From the NCBI GenBank assembly GCA_030737835.1, contig JAUJYN010000029.1, positions 1,538,871 to 1,602,870 of the forward strand: a DNA stretch of 64,000 bases, written 5' to 3'. The position numbers were made by a program, and so were the translations under genes. Source of the stretch: Acorus gramineus. Its lineage: Eukaryota; Streptophyta; Magnoliopsida; Acorales; Acoraceae. Positions 45,504 through 55,536 of this stretch are shown here, piece by piece. Positions within the stretch are counted from its first letter, which is position 1, and the number at the start of each line of letters is the position of its first letter. The notes beneath the pieces are model-generated. The model made no database searches, was not told where the DNA came from, and saw nothing but the letters and a program-made list of their open reading frames with translations.

Positions 45504-46638
45504 TCAGCCAGCATCAGGGCAATTATACAAGATATGCCCGACGCGCTGACAGTGATAACAGCGCCGCGTCTCTGGTCGCCTCGCCTGGACTGGCACTGCT
45601 GCGATGGGTGCTGGACCTCGCACTGGCACCGCATCTGCTGGAGGAGAGGCAGCCGCTGACTGATCAAAGCGGGGCCTCTTCTTCTTGCGCTGTCCCTGGT
45701 CCTGGCTCCTGGGTGGCCTCTGGTCTGCCGAAGGGGTCGAAGCCCTCACGAGGATCCCGAGGTCTCGCTCGACTGTCTTCGCTCGAGACACCAAGTCGGA
45801 GTACCTCGTGAATGCCTGGGAGGTAACATGCACCCGAATGGCGCTGCTGAGACCAAGCTCGAATCGACGGCACCTCGTCTCCTCGTCCATCACCAAGGCT
45901 GGAGCGAATCTGGACAGTCTCGTGAAGCGCGTGGAGTAGTCAGCGACAGACATAGAGCCCTGCGTCAGCTGCTCAAACTCCTGCATCACGATCTGTCGCG
46001 TCGAGAACGGGAAGTACTCCTCCAAGAAATACCTCCGGAACCCCGTCCATGAAAGCTGCTCCACTCCCTCCGGGATGTCCACTGATCTAGTAGCCCACCA
46101 GTCGGCGGCGCTACCCTTCAGCATAAAAGTGGCCAGGGAGACTCGCTGGCGATCGGTGCAAAGCATGGTCGAGAAGATCGCATCCACCTCCATCAACCAT
46201 CTCTCTGGAGCAAGAGGATCCACCGTCTGGCCCTGGAACTCGGGAGGGTGGAGCTTCAGAAAGGCTGCGAGGCCACTCTGCTGCACCCGCGCTGCAGCCT
46301 CTAGCCCCACCTCCCTCTCCTGGGGATCCTGAACTCTGACCGCCGGAACCACCACGGGGACTGGGGGTACATCGGGTACCACAGGTGGATCTGCCACCAA
46401 GGGGACCTGCGGAACTGCCTCGCGGGCCGCCCGCAGCTCCTGAATCTCCCGTGCCTGATCTGCCAATACTCTGGTCTGGGCCTCCAGTGCCCTGGTCTGC
46501 GTCTCCACCAAATCTGCTATCCGCGCAAACGCGCGCTCCCAGGCAGGACTCTCCAATAGCATCCTCGCCTCTGGTAGGTCCGGAAACCTCCAAAGGTCGA
46601 GAGGGACCACGTCCGCGCCGTCCTCTGCGAGGAGGCAT
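45504..46638 (-). pseudogene. Element B gag with early frameshift
   Basis: Structural nucleocapsid protein. The natural start is ATG at 46638 (MPPRRGRRGRGPSRPLEVSG), 120 nt after the primer site and matching element C. Near 46547 a 35-nt stretch present in C is missing, which shifts the frame; the gag body continues in the frame of a spurious upstream Met at 46682. Body: PAWERAFARIADLVETQTRA (coiled-coil like), LHPPEFQGQTVDPLAPERWL, FMLKGSAADWWATR, FRRYFLEEYFPFSTRQ, then a CCHC knuckle CYHCQRVGHILYNC (about residues 375-388). It ends with TGA right after PDAG. Confidence 0.92.
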
Positions 46639-46739
46639 ATCAGCAACCTAAGAAAACCAGACACTAGGATCAGAATACTCATATAGAAATCCTAGGACTC
46701 ATCTCTACGAAAAAGAAGACAATTGGCTCTGACAGGACC

Positions 46740-46758
46740 AGGCTCTGATACCAACTTT
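46740..46758 (-). promoter_or_regulatory. Primer binding site of element B
   Basis: On the minus strand the LTR end GGGCGTGACA is followed by AAAGT and TGGTATCAGAGCC, complementary to initiator-Met tRNA. A second TCAGAGCC follows 8 nt later (about 46730). The same spacing is seen at 21585 and 60404. Confidence 0.9.
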
Positions 46759-47156
46759 TGTCACGCCCCAGGGCGGCCGTCCCCGGGACGCGGCAAGCGT
46801 ATACATGATATCAGCAGTCAATACAGGAGATCAATAGCATACCATAAACAACAGCTAAAAAGACAACACAGACAACAAAGAGGCTGACATGATGTATACA
46901 CAGATAGCGGAAGCTAAAAAGACTGAATCTGTAATAAAAAATATACTACAGACTCGATACATAATCATATGTCCTGTGAGAGCCAATATAACACACATAC
47001 ATCCAAATACAATCCGAACTAGGTGCCCAAGCACAGAAATATATACATACAATCAAAAGGATGCTGATGGCCTCTAAAACTCGAGGGACGTGGCGCTACT
47101 CCGCTACTGGTGCAGTCGCTCGGGGAGCTCCTCCTTCAAGTCCGCCTCGGTAATCA

Positions 47157-48198
47157 CTGGAGAAAAATATTATGCGAGGGGTGAGCCACACGCTCAGTGA
47201 ATAGCACAACCCATGCATCACAATTTATATCAACCACAAATAATCATTAAAAGCCTCAAAGTGGCATGAACAACACAAATCCGGTGGGTCGTTACATCGC
47301 CGAACCACCACACCCTCACCCTCACCCCTCAATAGGTGACAAAGGATATTGAGACTTAACAGGCTGATAATCAACCTTACACAAATCCAGTGGGTCGCCA
47401 CATCGCCGACCCACCACACCCTCACCCCTCAATATGGTGACATAGGATCTTGGGAGTGACTAGGCTGATGGTCACCCTTGGTCCACCGATAGTCTCTCCC
47501 CACTCCGTAGGCCTTGGCCACTCCCACATTCAGCACAGTCCGTCCCAAATCAGGAGGTGCCTACTGATGGGAGCCCTCCACGGGACAGCCTTTCTAACGC
47601 CGGGGCAGTCTCTACACGGATCCAACGAAGGGAACAGAACAGCCTATCCATGCGCATATGATCCACTCGGATCCATCGACAACACATCTCTACAACTCTA
47701 ATGTCTTGAATTCTTCATAATTCCTCCTGGGCGCATAACCAAGATGCGGGGAACATATAAGATAATAATGGGGAAAAGAAACCTTGGGAGGGCAACCTGA
47801 GGTCCCGATATAGGACATCCGCCAACCAAACAAGGAACACGGAGTACCCTAGCCCGGGTCTCAACGTTGACCTCGCAAGGCCCCTTAATATTCCCTAAGG
47901 CATGCTAAAGATATCATAAGTTTACATTTAATTTAATAAATCAAACTAATAGGACACATGCATGGGTCGAGGCTTTCCTAGCATGATAACAAGGTGACAG
48001 GATGCACGGCTCTTACACATGTCCTCAGGGTGCAAGTCCCTAACATACAAGGTCTAGGGTGGCATGCATTCTACACACTAATCATGCTTGCATGGATTAC
48101 ATATAACAAGTTAATATCAACTGCGGTGCCCCAGGGGAGGACGGTATACGCCCAAGTGCATATAGCGCCTCCCAACTGGGTTGGGTTGTCCCACTCAC
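47157..48198 (-). other. Intron-like segment 2 of element B 5' LTR
   Basis: From ATCG|GTGAGTGGG (48198) to TTTTTCTCCAG (47157); 1042 nt. CTCAC, a fair plant branch point, lies about 30 nt before the AG within the conserved signature. Contains the G-rich repeat. Confidence 0.5.
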
Positions 48199-48234
48199 CG
48201 ATATCCGAGTCGTCGCGCGACCGTCCGTCAAGAT
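48199..48234 (-). other. Conserved 36-nt microexon-like segment (element B)
   Basis: Between AG and GTGAGT; contains the palindrome GTCGCGCGAC. The same length is found at 7468-7503, 19659-19694, 31890-31925, 37274-37309, 40131-40166, 53045-53080, 55989-56024 and 61948-61983. Confidence 0.55.
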
Positions 48235-49145
48235 CTGCAAGACAGGGTAATCAACTTTGTGAGTAAAATACACAAATACCACAAAAACACACAAAATACA
48301 CAAAAAATACCCAACACTCGGACAAGCGTACATACGGCCTGTACGCACGCGAGTCCGAGCACCCCGACTCACTCCCGAACCCCCGGGCAACCGCACGCAC
48401 TGCCACCCGCCCCGGGCGCACAGCCAAGCCCCGGCCCGCGCGCCCAGCGCACTGCCGAGCCCAGCCCGCACGCCCGGACACTCCGCCAAGTCCCCCCAGG
48501 TGCACCGCGCGCCCACTACACCCCAGCGCAGCGACTCCCGCGCACACCCGCACGCCCAGCGCCCCATCGGCTCGCCCCGCACGCACCCCGCGCGCACCAC
48601 CGGATCGCCCCACCACGTACATCTGCACGCCCTGCGCCCAGTGCCTCGCCCCATGCGCACCACCGCTCGCCCCATCGCGCACACCCGCACGGCGCCCTGC
48701 GCGCAGCACCCGTACGTGGCTCCCTGCGCGCTGCACGCACCGCGCCTCTGCACTGCGCCCCACGCGCACAGCCGCGCACGGCGCCCATCGCCCAGCACCC
48801 GTGACCAGCGCCCATCACCCACCACCCGCGACCAGCGCCCAGCACCCGCGACCATCGCCCAGCGTCCAGCGCCCACGCCCAGCGCCCACCGCCCAGCACA
48901 CCCGCCTGCTCCACCCGAGCGCACGCCCGCGCGTACGCGTGCGTGCGCGCCCCACAGCGCCCAGCCTGCGCTGCCTGCCTGCCAGCCTACCCGGGACAGC
49001 CCGCCTGCCCTGCCTGCCTGCCCGAACCACCCAAACACCTCCCACCGGCCACCAATGGCCACTAACCACCACAAACGGCCACTCATACCTAAAACCACCC
49101 TCCTAACAAGCATCTAAGCAAGAAAAGGAAGCAAAGAGAGCTTAC
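48235..49145 (-). other. Intron-like segment 1 of element B 5' LTR
   Basis: Bounded by TTGG|GTAAGC (49145) and CTTGCAG|ATCT (48235); 911 nt, containing the GC-rich alternating block. The counterpart in the 3' LTR is 41086-40167 (920 nt). Predicted from sequence only. Confidence 0.5.
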
Positions 49146-50559
49146 CCAAGGAAGGAAGGGAAGGAAGGGAAGTTTGGTTGCTCTCCGCGCACCGAAACAC
49201 CTCCTCCAAGGCCACCACCACCGAGCTCTTCCTCAGCCCTCGAAATGGCTGAAATCAGAGGAGAAAAGAGGGCGTGGGAAGGGGCTAAACACATCAGAAG
49301 TCGAATCCGAGACCACCGGTGGATAGATCGGGGGCTCCCCTTACCTTTCTCTTCTTTGGGTTTTGAGGTCCAAGCTCTCTAACTAGGTCAAATGGAGGTT
49401 TTAAGGGGTGGGAAGAGAGAGGGATTGAGTGGAGGAGATGATGAATAGGGTTTAAAATGTTGTCGTGGGATTTATTTATCCCCACACCCCCTTCACACAC
49501 TCTCACACCCTTAATTAGATTAGGTTAAGCTAGGATTAGGGGGGGTTTAATGGTCTAAGTGCAATTTGACCTAAGTCAACTCAACCACACAAAAGGACAA
49601 AAGAGTTGACCAAGTCATGGGCCCACATTGACCAATTCAAGTCTCCCAATGACTTCTCGCTTGGTCAAAGCCTGGATACGCCCCGGAACTGTGAAATTCT
49701 AAAACGTTACCAGAACTGTGAAATTCTGAAACATTACCGGAATTCGATGAAATTTTTGTGAGTGGCTTGGAATGGCACCAGGACACATAATATGCAGTTA
49801 GATTTTCAATTGGAGTCCTCAAACTCAGGATGATAGCTAACAGTCCAAAATTTTAGCGATTTCGATCGAAAAACGAAAAAAACTCAAAAACTGCCAGAAT
49901 GCTCCAATGGTTACCAGAAGGCTAAAAAGTGACACATATATAACAATCCGGGTCTCTTCGACCGACGGTATGGTCTCTCCCCAAAAGTCCCAAAAGACTC
50001 CCTCCAGGAGTGAGGGTGGGGGTGAGGTTGGTCGCGCCGCCGCATGACCCAGTTATCCATGGGTTTCCACCCATGTTTTCCTTGGAAGGAAATTGATTAT
50101 GTATTGAACTGCAGTATTGCGATTGGTTTCCAGCCACTCACTGAGCTTGTAGCTCACCCCTCGCATACTGTTTCTTTTCAGGGGCAGTGTTGGGCGTGGA
50201 GCTGGAGCTTTCCTGTGGCGTGGTCTTATGGGCGTGGAGCGTTCTACCGGCGGGTGGCGAGTGTGAGGCTGTCAGCATTCCTAGAGTCATTTTATGCTTT
50301 GTAAATCGTGCATGTGGCACAGGTTGTATTTTCTTTTGTCTAGACTTGGCTCTCACAGGACAGTGATTGTGTATTCGAGTATGTAATAATGTTTTTGATT
50401 TACAGACATTGTTTATATATTATGCTTCCGCTTTTCAGTCAGTTATCATTATCTTGCTTTGTCGCCTTGTGTATTGTTGGTGTCTTTATTGACCTCAGGT
50501 ATTGATAGCTGATATGTTATTATATTTTGCCACGTCTCAGGGACGCCTGGGGTGTGACA

Positions 50560-50859
50560 CCAATTAATTACATTGTTCAATGTACCAGGTTCTTCATGCT
50601 TTAGGAATGGGAAAGTATCCTCTGTATGCTATTGTGAAGTGTAGGAAGCCTGGAGTGTATACGTCGTGGGATGAATGTCACACTCAAGTTCATGGCTTCA
50701 ATGGGACATTATACATTGGGGTGCATACCATGGAGGATGCCAATGAATTCCTAGCCTTCTTCATATCCGTCCCTTCACCACGTGTATTGAACAATGCAAT
50801 AGACGATGCTCATCCTCCATCTGATGTGAATGATGGCATTGACGCACCACTGCTACCAC
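50560..50859 (+). CDS. Viroplasmin / RNase H1 N-terminal domain ORF, truncated by an LTR
   Basis: An open frame (ATG at 50580 or, better, 50607) encodes GKYPLYAIVKCRKPGVYTSW, DECHTQVHGFNGT, YIGVHTMEDANEFLAFF. The Y-[VI]-K-RKPG-Y-SW-EC---V-GF pattern is that of the small domain known as viroplasmin or RNase H1 hybrid-binding domain, which binds RNA/DNA hybrids. The C-terminus after residue 65 is low-complexity. The stop TAA is supplied by the incoming T4 LTR (TGTAACACC at 50860), so the protein is truncated. A TTTAG just before the second Met could be a splice acceptor. Before the T2 LTR arrived this lay directly downstream of the HARBI1-like relic. No catalytic RNase H domain is seen. Confidence 0.7.
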
Positions 50860-51184
50860 TGTAACACCCCCAAATCCACGGTCCCATTTTGAATCGTGAA
50901 ATCCAGTTGCGTTAATTTAATTCCTCAAATCTCAGAGTTCTATTTTTTTTTATTCAGGGAACAAAAGAAACATCACAATATTTATATGTCAATTGTCAGG
51001 GCTAAAATCCAATACAATTTCAATATACATCAGAAAAACATGAATTTATATATATCCAGACTATCATACATATGGGTCATCTACATGCCAAAGAAATTAC
51101 CAACACCTTCTACATAGGTCTAGTGCTCCGAAAATCATTATCTTGATCGCTACTACACGAGATCCATCAATCTAAGCCCTTAAC

Positions 51185-51232
51185 CTGAAAAGGGGAAATA
51201 ATGAGGGGTGAGCAACCACACGCTCAGTGAAT
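51185..51232 (-). other. Branch-point/acceptor-like signature of T4 LTR
   Basis: Minus strand: CACTGAGCGTGTGG, then CTCACCCCTCATTATTTCC, CCTTTTCAG. Same order and spacing as in the T1, T2 and T3 LTRs although the surrounding sequence differs. Confidence 0.55.
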
Positions 51233-51486
51233 AGACTATCATTATCCCGTTAGTATAGTTGTATTCAAAATATCATAATCATAATATGCCCACACAGGCA
51301 TGTAATATATCAAAAGAGTACATATACAGAAGGCCACCAAGACATGCAATAATACATATATACAATCCTATCCAACATGATGCATGCAACACCACGAACA
51401 CGCATGTTCGTCTTCGCAGCACCTAGCTCGCGGGGCCTTTCACAGGCATGGCCACGTAGACATAGCCACAAAGACTTGGGTCCTAC

Positions 51487-54432
51487 TGTTATATATGTGT
51501 CACTTTTTAGCCTTCTGGTAACCATTGGAACATTCTGGCAGTTTTTCAATTTTTTTCGTTTTTCGATCGGAACCGCTAAAATTTTGGACTTTTAGCTATC
51601 ACCCTGAGTTTGAGGGCTCCGATTGAAAATCTAACTGCATATTATGTGTCCTGGTGCCATTCCAAGCCACTCACAAAAATTTCATCGAATTCCGGTAACG
51701 TTTCAGAATTTCATAGTTCCGAAGCGTATCCGGGTTTTGACCGAGCGAGAAGTCATTGGGAGACTTGACTTGGTCAAATGTGGGCCCATGACTTGGTCAA
51801 CCCCCTTTTGTTTTCTAGTGTGGATGGGTTGACCCAAGTCAAAGTGCACTTAAACCTCCCTAATCCTAGCTTAACCTAATCTTTTTTTCACTAATTGAGG
51901 GTGTGAGTGTGTGTGGTGTGGGTGTGAGTATAAACAAATCCCACGACTACAACATCCCCACTATTCATCATCTTCTCCAAAATTTCTCTCTCTCTCTCCC
52001 TCTCTTTAAATCCCCTATATGATCTAGTAGGAGGTCTTGAAACCAAAAACCCTAAGAAGAGAAAGGTTAGGTTTTGTCCCGATCTATCTTCCGGTGGTCT
52101 CGGATTCGAGTTCCCACATGTGTGCTTATCATGCCCCCTTTTCTCCTCTGATTTTAGCCATTTTTAGGGCTGAAGTAGATCTCAGTGGTTGTGGTCTTGG
52201 AGGTGGTGTTTCGGTGCGCGAAGAGCAACCGATCTTCCCTTCCTTCCTTTCCTTCCTTGGGTGAGGTTTCTTTCCTTCCTTTTCTTGTTTAGATGCATGT
52301 TAGGAGGGTGTTTTTGGGTATGCATGGCTGTTGGTGGCGGTTGGTGGCGGTTGGTGGCCATTGGTGGCCGTCGGAGAGGTGGTAGGGTTGTCTCGGGTAG
52401 GCTGGCAGCGCAGGCAGGCAGGCTGGCAGGCAGGGCAGGCAGAGCAGGCTGGCAGGGCACGCGCGCGTGCGCGCGGGCGTGCACGCGGGTGGAGCAGGAG
52501 TGTGCGGGTGCTGCGTGCTGGGCGCCGTGCGGGGGATTGTGAGCGGGGCGTTGCGCAGAGGTGCAGTGCGTGCTGTGCCAGCAGGGCCGCGTGCGGGTGC
52601 TGCGTGCAGGGGGCCGTGCGGGGGCGTGCGCGCGGAGCGCTGCGCAGAGGCGCAGGGCGTGCTGTGCGCGCGCGGTGAGGCGACCGGGTGGTGCGCGCGA
52701 GGTGCGCGCGGGGTGCTGCGCTGGGGCGCAGGGCGTGCGGGTGTGCGCGCGAGTGCTACGCTAGGGCGCAGTGAACGCGCGGTGCACCCGGGGGGCTCGG
52801 CAGCAGGTACGATCATGCAGTCAGGGGCTCGGCAGTGCGTCTGGGCGCGCGGGCTGGGGAGCGGCTGTGCGCCCGGGGCGGGTGGCCTTGCGTACGGCTG
52901 CCCGGGGGTTCGGGAGTGAGTCGAGGTGCTCAGACTCGCGTGCGTACAGGCTGTATGTACGCTGGTCCGAGTGTTGGGTATTTTAGTGTATTTTTGTATA
53001 TATTTGTGTATTTTACTCACCGAGTTGATTACCTTGTCTTGCAGATCTTGACAGACGGTCGCGCGACAACCCGGTTATTGGTGAGTGGGACAATCCAACC
53101 CAGTAGGGAGGCGCTATATGCACTTGGGCGTGTACCGTCCTCCCCTGGGGCACCATAGTTTAATATTAACCTGTTTAATATGTAATCTATGCAAGCATGA
53201 TTAATATGTAGTATGCATGCTACCCTACACCGTGTATGTTAGGGACTTGCACCCTTAGGATATGAGTAAGAGCCATGCATCCTGTCACCCTGTTCTCATG
53301 CTAGGAAGCCTCGACCTATGCATGTGTCCTACTAGTTTAATTTATTAAATTAAATGCGAACTTATAGTGTTTCAACATGCCTTAGGGAATATTATAAGGG
53401 GCCTTGCGAGGTCAACATTGAGACCCGGACTAGGGTACTCCGTGTTCCTTGTTTGGTTGTCGGGATGTCCTATGTCGGGACCTCATGGTGCCCTCCCAAG
53501 GTTTCTTTTCCCGATAATATTAGAATATATGTCTCCCCACATCTTAGTTATGCGCCCTGGAGGAATTATGAAGAATTCATGGCATTTATAAGTTGAGATC
53601 AGTGTCGGCGGATCCGAGTGGATCGTATCCGTATGGATAGGCTGTTTCTGTTCCCTTCATTGGATCCGTATAGAGACTGCCCCAGCTTTGAAAGGCCGTC
53701 CCGTAAAAGGGCTCCCATCAGTAGGTACCTCCTCATTTGGATTTGGACTGTGCTGAAGTGTGGGAGTGGACAAGCGGCTTACGGAGTGGAGGAGAGACTA
53801 TTGGTGGACCAAGGGTGATTAACAATCTAGTCACTCCCAATATCCTATGTCACCTATTGAGGGGTGAGGGTGAGGGTGAGGGTGGGTCGGCGATGTAGCG
53901 ACCCACTGGATTGTGTAGTTCATGCCACTTTGAGGCTTTTAATGATTATTTGAGGTTAATATGAATTGTGATGCATGGGTTGTGCTATTCACTGAGCGTG
54001 TGGCTCACCCCTCGCATAATTATTTTTCTCCAGTTATCACTGAGTCGGACCGGAAGGAGGAGCTCCCCGAGGGATTTCACCAGTAGCGGAGTAGCGCCAT
54101 GTCCCGCGAGTATTAGAGGCCATCAGCATCCTTTCTTTTGATTGTATGTATTATATTTCCATGCTTGGGCACTCTTTTGTATATTATTTGGATGTATGTG
54201 TGTATATTGGCTCTCTCAGGACAGTTGATTATGTATCGAGTCTGTAGTATGTTTTGATTTACAGACTCAGCCGTTTAGCTTCCGCTATCTGTGTGTATAT
54301 CATGTCAGCTTGCTTTCGTCTGTGTTGTCATTTTAGTTGTTGTTTAGAGTATTTTATTGATCTCCTGTATAGACTGCTGATATCATGTATACACTTGCCG
54401 CGTCCCGGGGACGGCCGCCCTGGGGCGTGACA
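51487..54432 (+). mobile_element. T1 solo LTR
   Basis: 2946 bp, TGTTATATATGTGTCA...GGGCGTGACA; flanks CCTAC (51482-51486) and CCAAC (54433-54437) agree at 4 of 5 positions, a good target duplication. TATA-like GTATAAACA (51928-51936). Donor-like TTGG|GTGAGG at 52261, GC-rich block 52380-52960, TTGCAG ending 53044, 36-nt segment 53045-53080, donor GTGAGTGGG at 53081, signature CACTGAGCGTGTGG / CTCACCCCTC / TTTTTCTCCAG ending 54033. G-rich repeat unit at 53830-53890 with four G-runs. It lies within T4 LTR sequence. Confidence 0.92.
53861..53886 (+). repeat. G-quadruplex-prone G-run array
   Basis: GGGGTGAGGGTGAGGG continues as TGAGGGTGGG: five runs of three or more G with loops of one to three bases. 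Similar arrays with 2-4 runs occur in every T1 and T2 LTR (for example 39226-39252 on the opposite strand). Confidence 0.85.
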
Positions 54433-54598
54433 CCAACGTTCTCGGACCTGGCCACATAGATGTACGCCCACCTAGACGTTGGCCACCAAGACCGAGCCAC
54501 CTAGGCGGAATGTATGCATTTTGCTAATTTACCACATCTTCAAACCTTGAAAAGACAAAGCATGTATGATCTCAAAATACAAACCATAATGATGCATA

Positions 54599-55494
54599 TG
54601 TCACGCCCAGGGCCAGCCGACCCCGGGACGCGGCAAGTGTATATATGATATTAGTAAACAGGAGTTCAATAACATACTCAGACAACAGCTAAAATGACAA
54701 CAAAGACAACAAAAGCAGGGCTGACATGATATATACACCAATAACGGAAGCTAAAAGACTGAATCTGTAATCCAAAAACATATTACAGACTCGATACATA
54801 ATCAACAGTCCTGTGAGAGCCAATATATACACAGACGTCCAAATACAACACAAACGCGTGCCCAAGCACGGAATATAATACATACAAGCAAAAGGGATGT
54901 TGGTAGCCTCTGATACTCGCGGGACGTGGCGCTACTCTGCTACTGATGAAGTCCCTCGGGGAGCTCTTCCTCCAAATCCGACTCAGATGACACTGGAGAA
55001 AAATATTATGCGAGGGGTGAGCCACACGCTCAGTGAACAGCACAACCCATGCATCACAGCTTATATTAACCACAACCAGATATTATTAACCACAATGATA
55101 TTGGGACTTACAATCTAGTGGGTCGCTACATTGCCGGCCCACCGCATCCCTCACCCTCACCCCTCAATAGGTGACATAGGATATTGGGACTGACTAGGCT
55201 GATGGTCGCCCTTGGTCCACCGATAGTCTCTCCCCACTCCGTAGGCCGTTTGGCCACCCCCACATTCAGCACAGTCCGTCCCAAATCAGGAGGTGCCTAC
55301 TGATGGGAGCCCCTGCACGGGACAGCCTTTCCAACGACGGGGTAGTCTCTACACAGATCCAACGAAGGGAACAGAACAGCCTATCCATCGCATATGATCC
55401 ACTCGGATCCGCAGACAACACATCATAACAACTCTAATGCCATGAATTCTTCAGAATTCCTCCAGGGCGCATAACCAAGATGCGGGGAACATGC

Positions 55495-55536
<42 letters not shown>

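Larger units (their letters stand above)
35702..49945 (-). mobile_element. Element B: complete Tekay/Del-type chromovirus with nested LTR
   Basis: Both LTRs, polypurine tract, primer site and all coding domains are present. Order on the minus strand: 5' LTR (49945-46759), primer site, gag, protease, RT, RNase H, integrase, chromodomain, polypurine tract, 3' LTR (41853-38963 plus 35857-35702). Without the inserted T1 LTR it is about 11.1 kb, ordinary for this lineage with its long LTRs. Its flanks rejoin as the T2 LTR that it split, with ATC repeated at both sides. The two LTRs are very alike by eye, which points to a fairly recent insertion, yet the coding region has at least five frameshifts and a gag-pol stop. 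Confidence 0.9.
46759..49945 (-). repeat. Element B 5' LTR (T1)
   Basis: 3187 bp, complete. Element sense: U3 from TGTTATATATG with an exact duplication of the 'gaaattctgaaacgttaccg' area (49690-49740), TATA-like GATAAATAAA 49480-49471, donor-like TTGG|GTAAGC (49145), GC-rich block 49020-48320, TTGCAG acceptor (48236-48235), 36-nt segment 48234-48199, GTGAGTGGG donor (48198), two copies of the CCCTCACCC repeat (47280-47440), then CACTGAGCGTGTGG / CTCACCCCTC / TTTTTCTCCAG ending at 47157, and U5 to GGGCGTGACA. The 338-codon minus open frame at 49113-48097 runs through the GC block and is not a gene. Confidence 0.93.
34691..50559 (+). mobile_element. T2 solo LTR, split by element B
   Basis: Pieces 34691-35701 and 49946-50559 (1625 bp in total) rejoin within 'gaccagtaaatccgggtctcttcgac', a phrase intact at about 35645 and 12370. 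A perfect 5-bp duplication CCAAT flanks the whole unit (34686-34690 and 50560-50564), which proves that it entered as one LTR and that element B came later. Start TGTTGTGCTTGTGTCATTTG, end GGGGTGTGACA. An internal deletion at 34803/34804 removes most of U3-R, including any GC-rich block and first donor. The CACTGAGCTTGTAG / CTCACCCCTC / TTTCTTTTCAG signature lies at 50136-50180. Confidence 0.9.

Noticed and set aside
46639-46682. Met at 46682 as gag start of element B
   Set aside because: Element C and the local frame show that the natural start is 46638; the upstream Met is joined to gag only because of the 35-nt deletion.
50580-50864. Caulimovirus integration, suggested by the viroplasmin name
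   Set aside because: The domain also occurs in cellular RNase H1-type proteins; no other caulimovirus coding or repeat sequence is nearby, so a viral origin is not supported.
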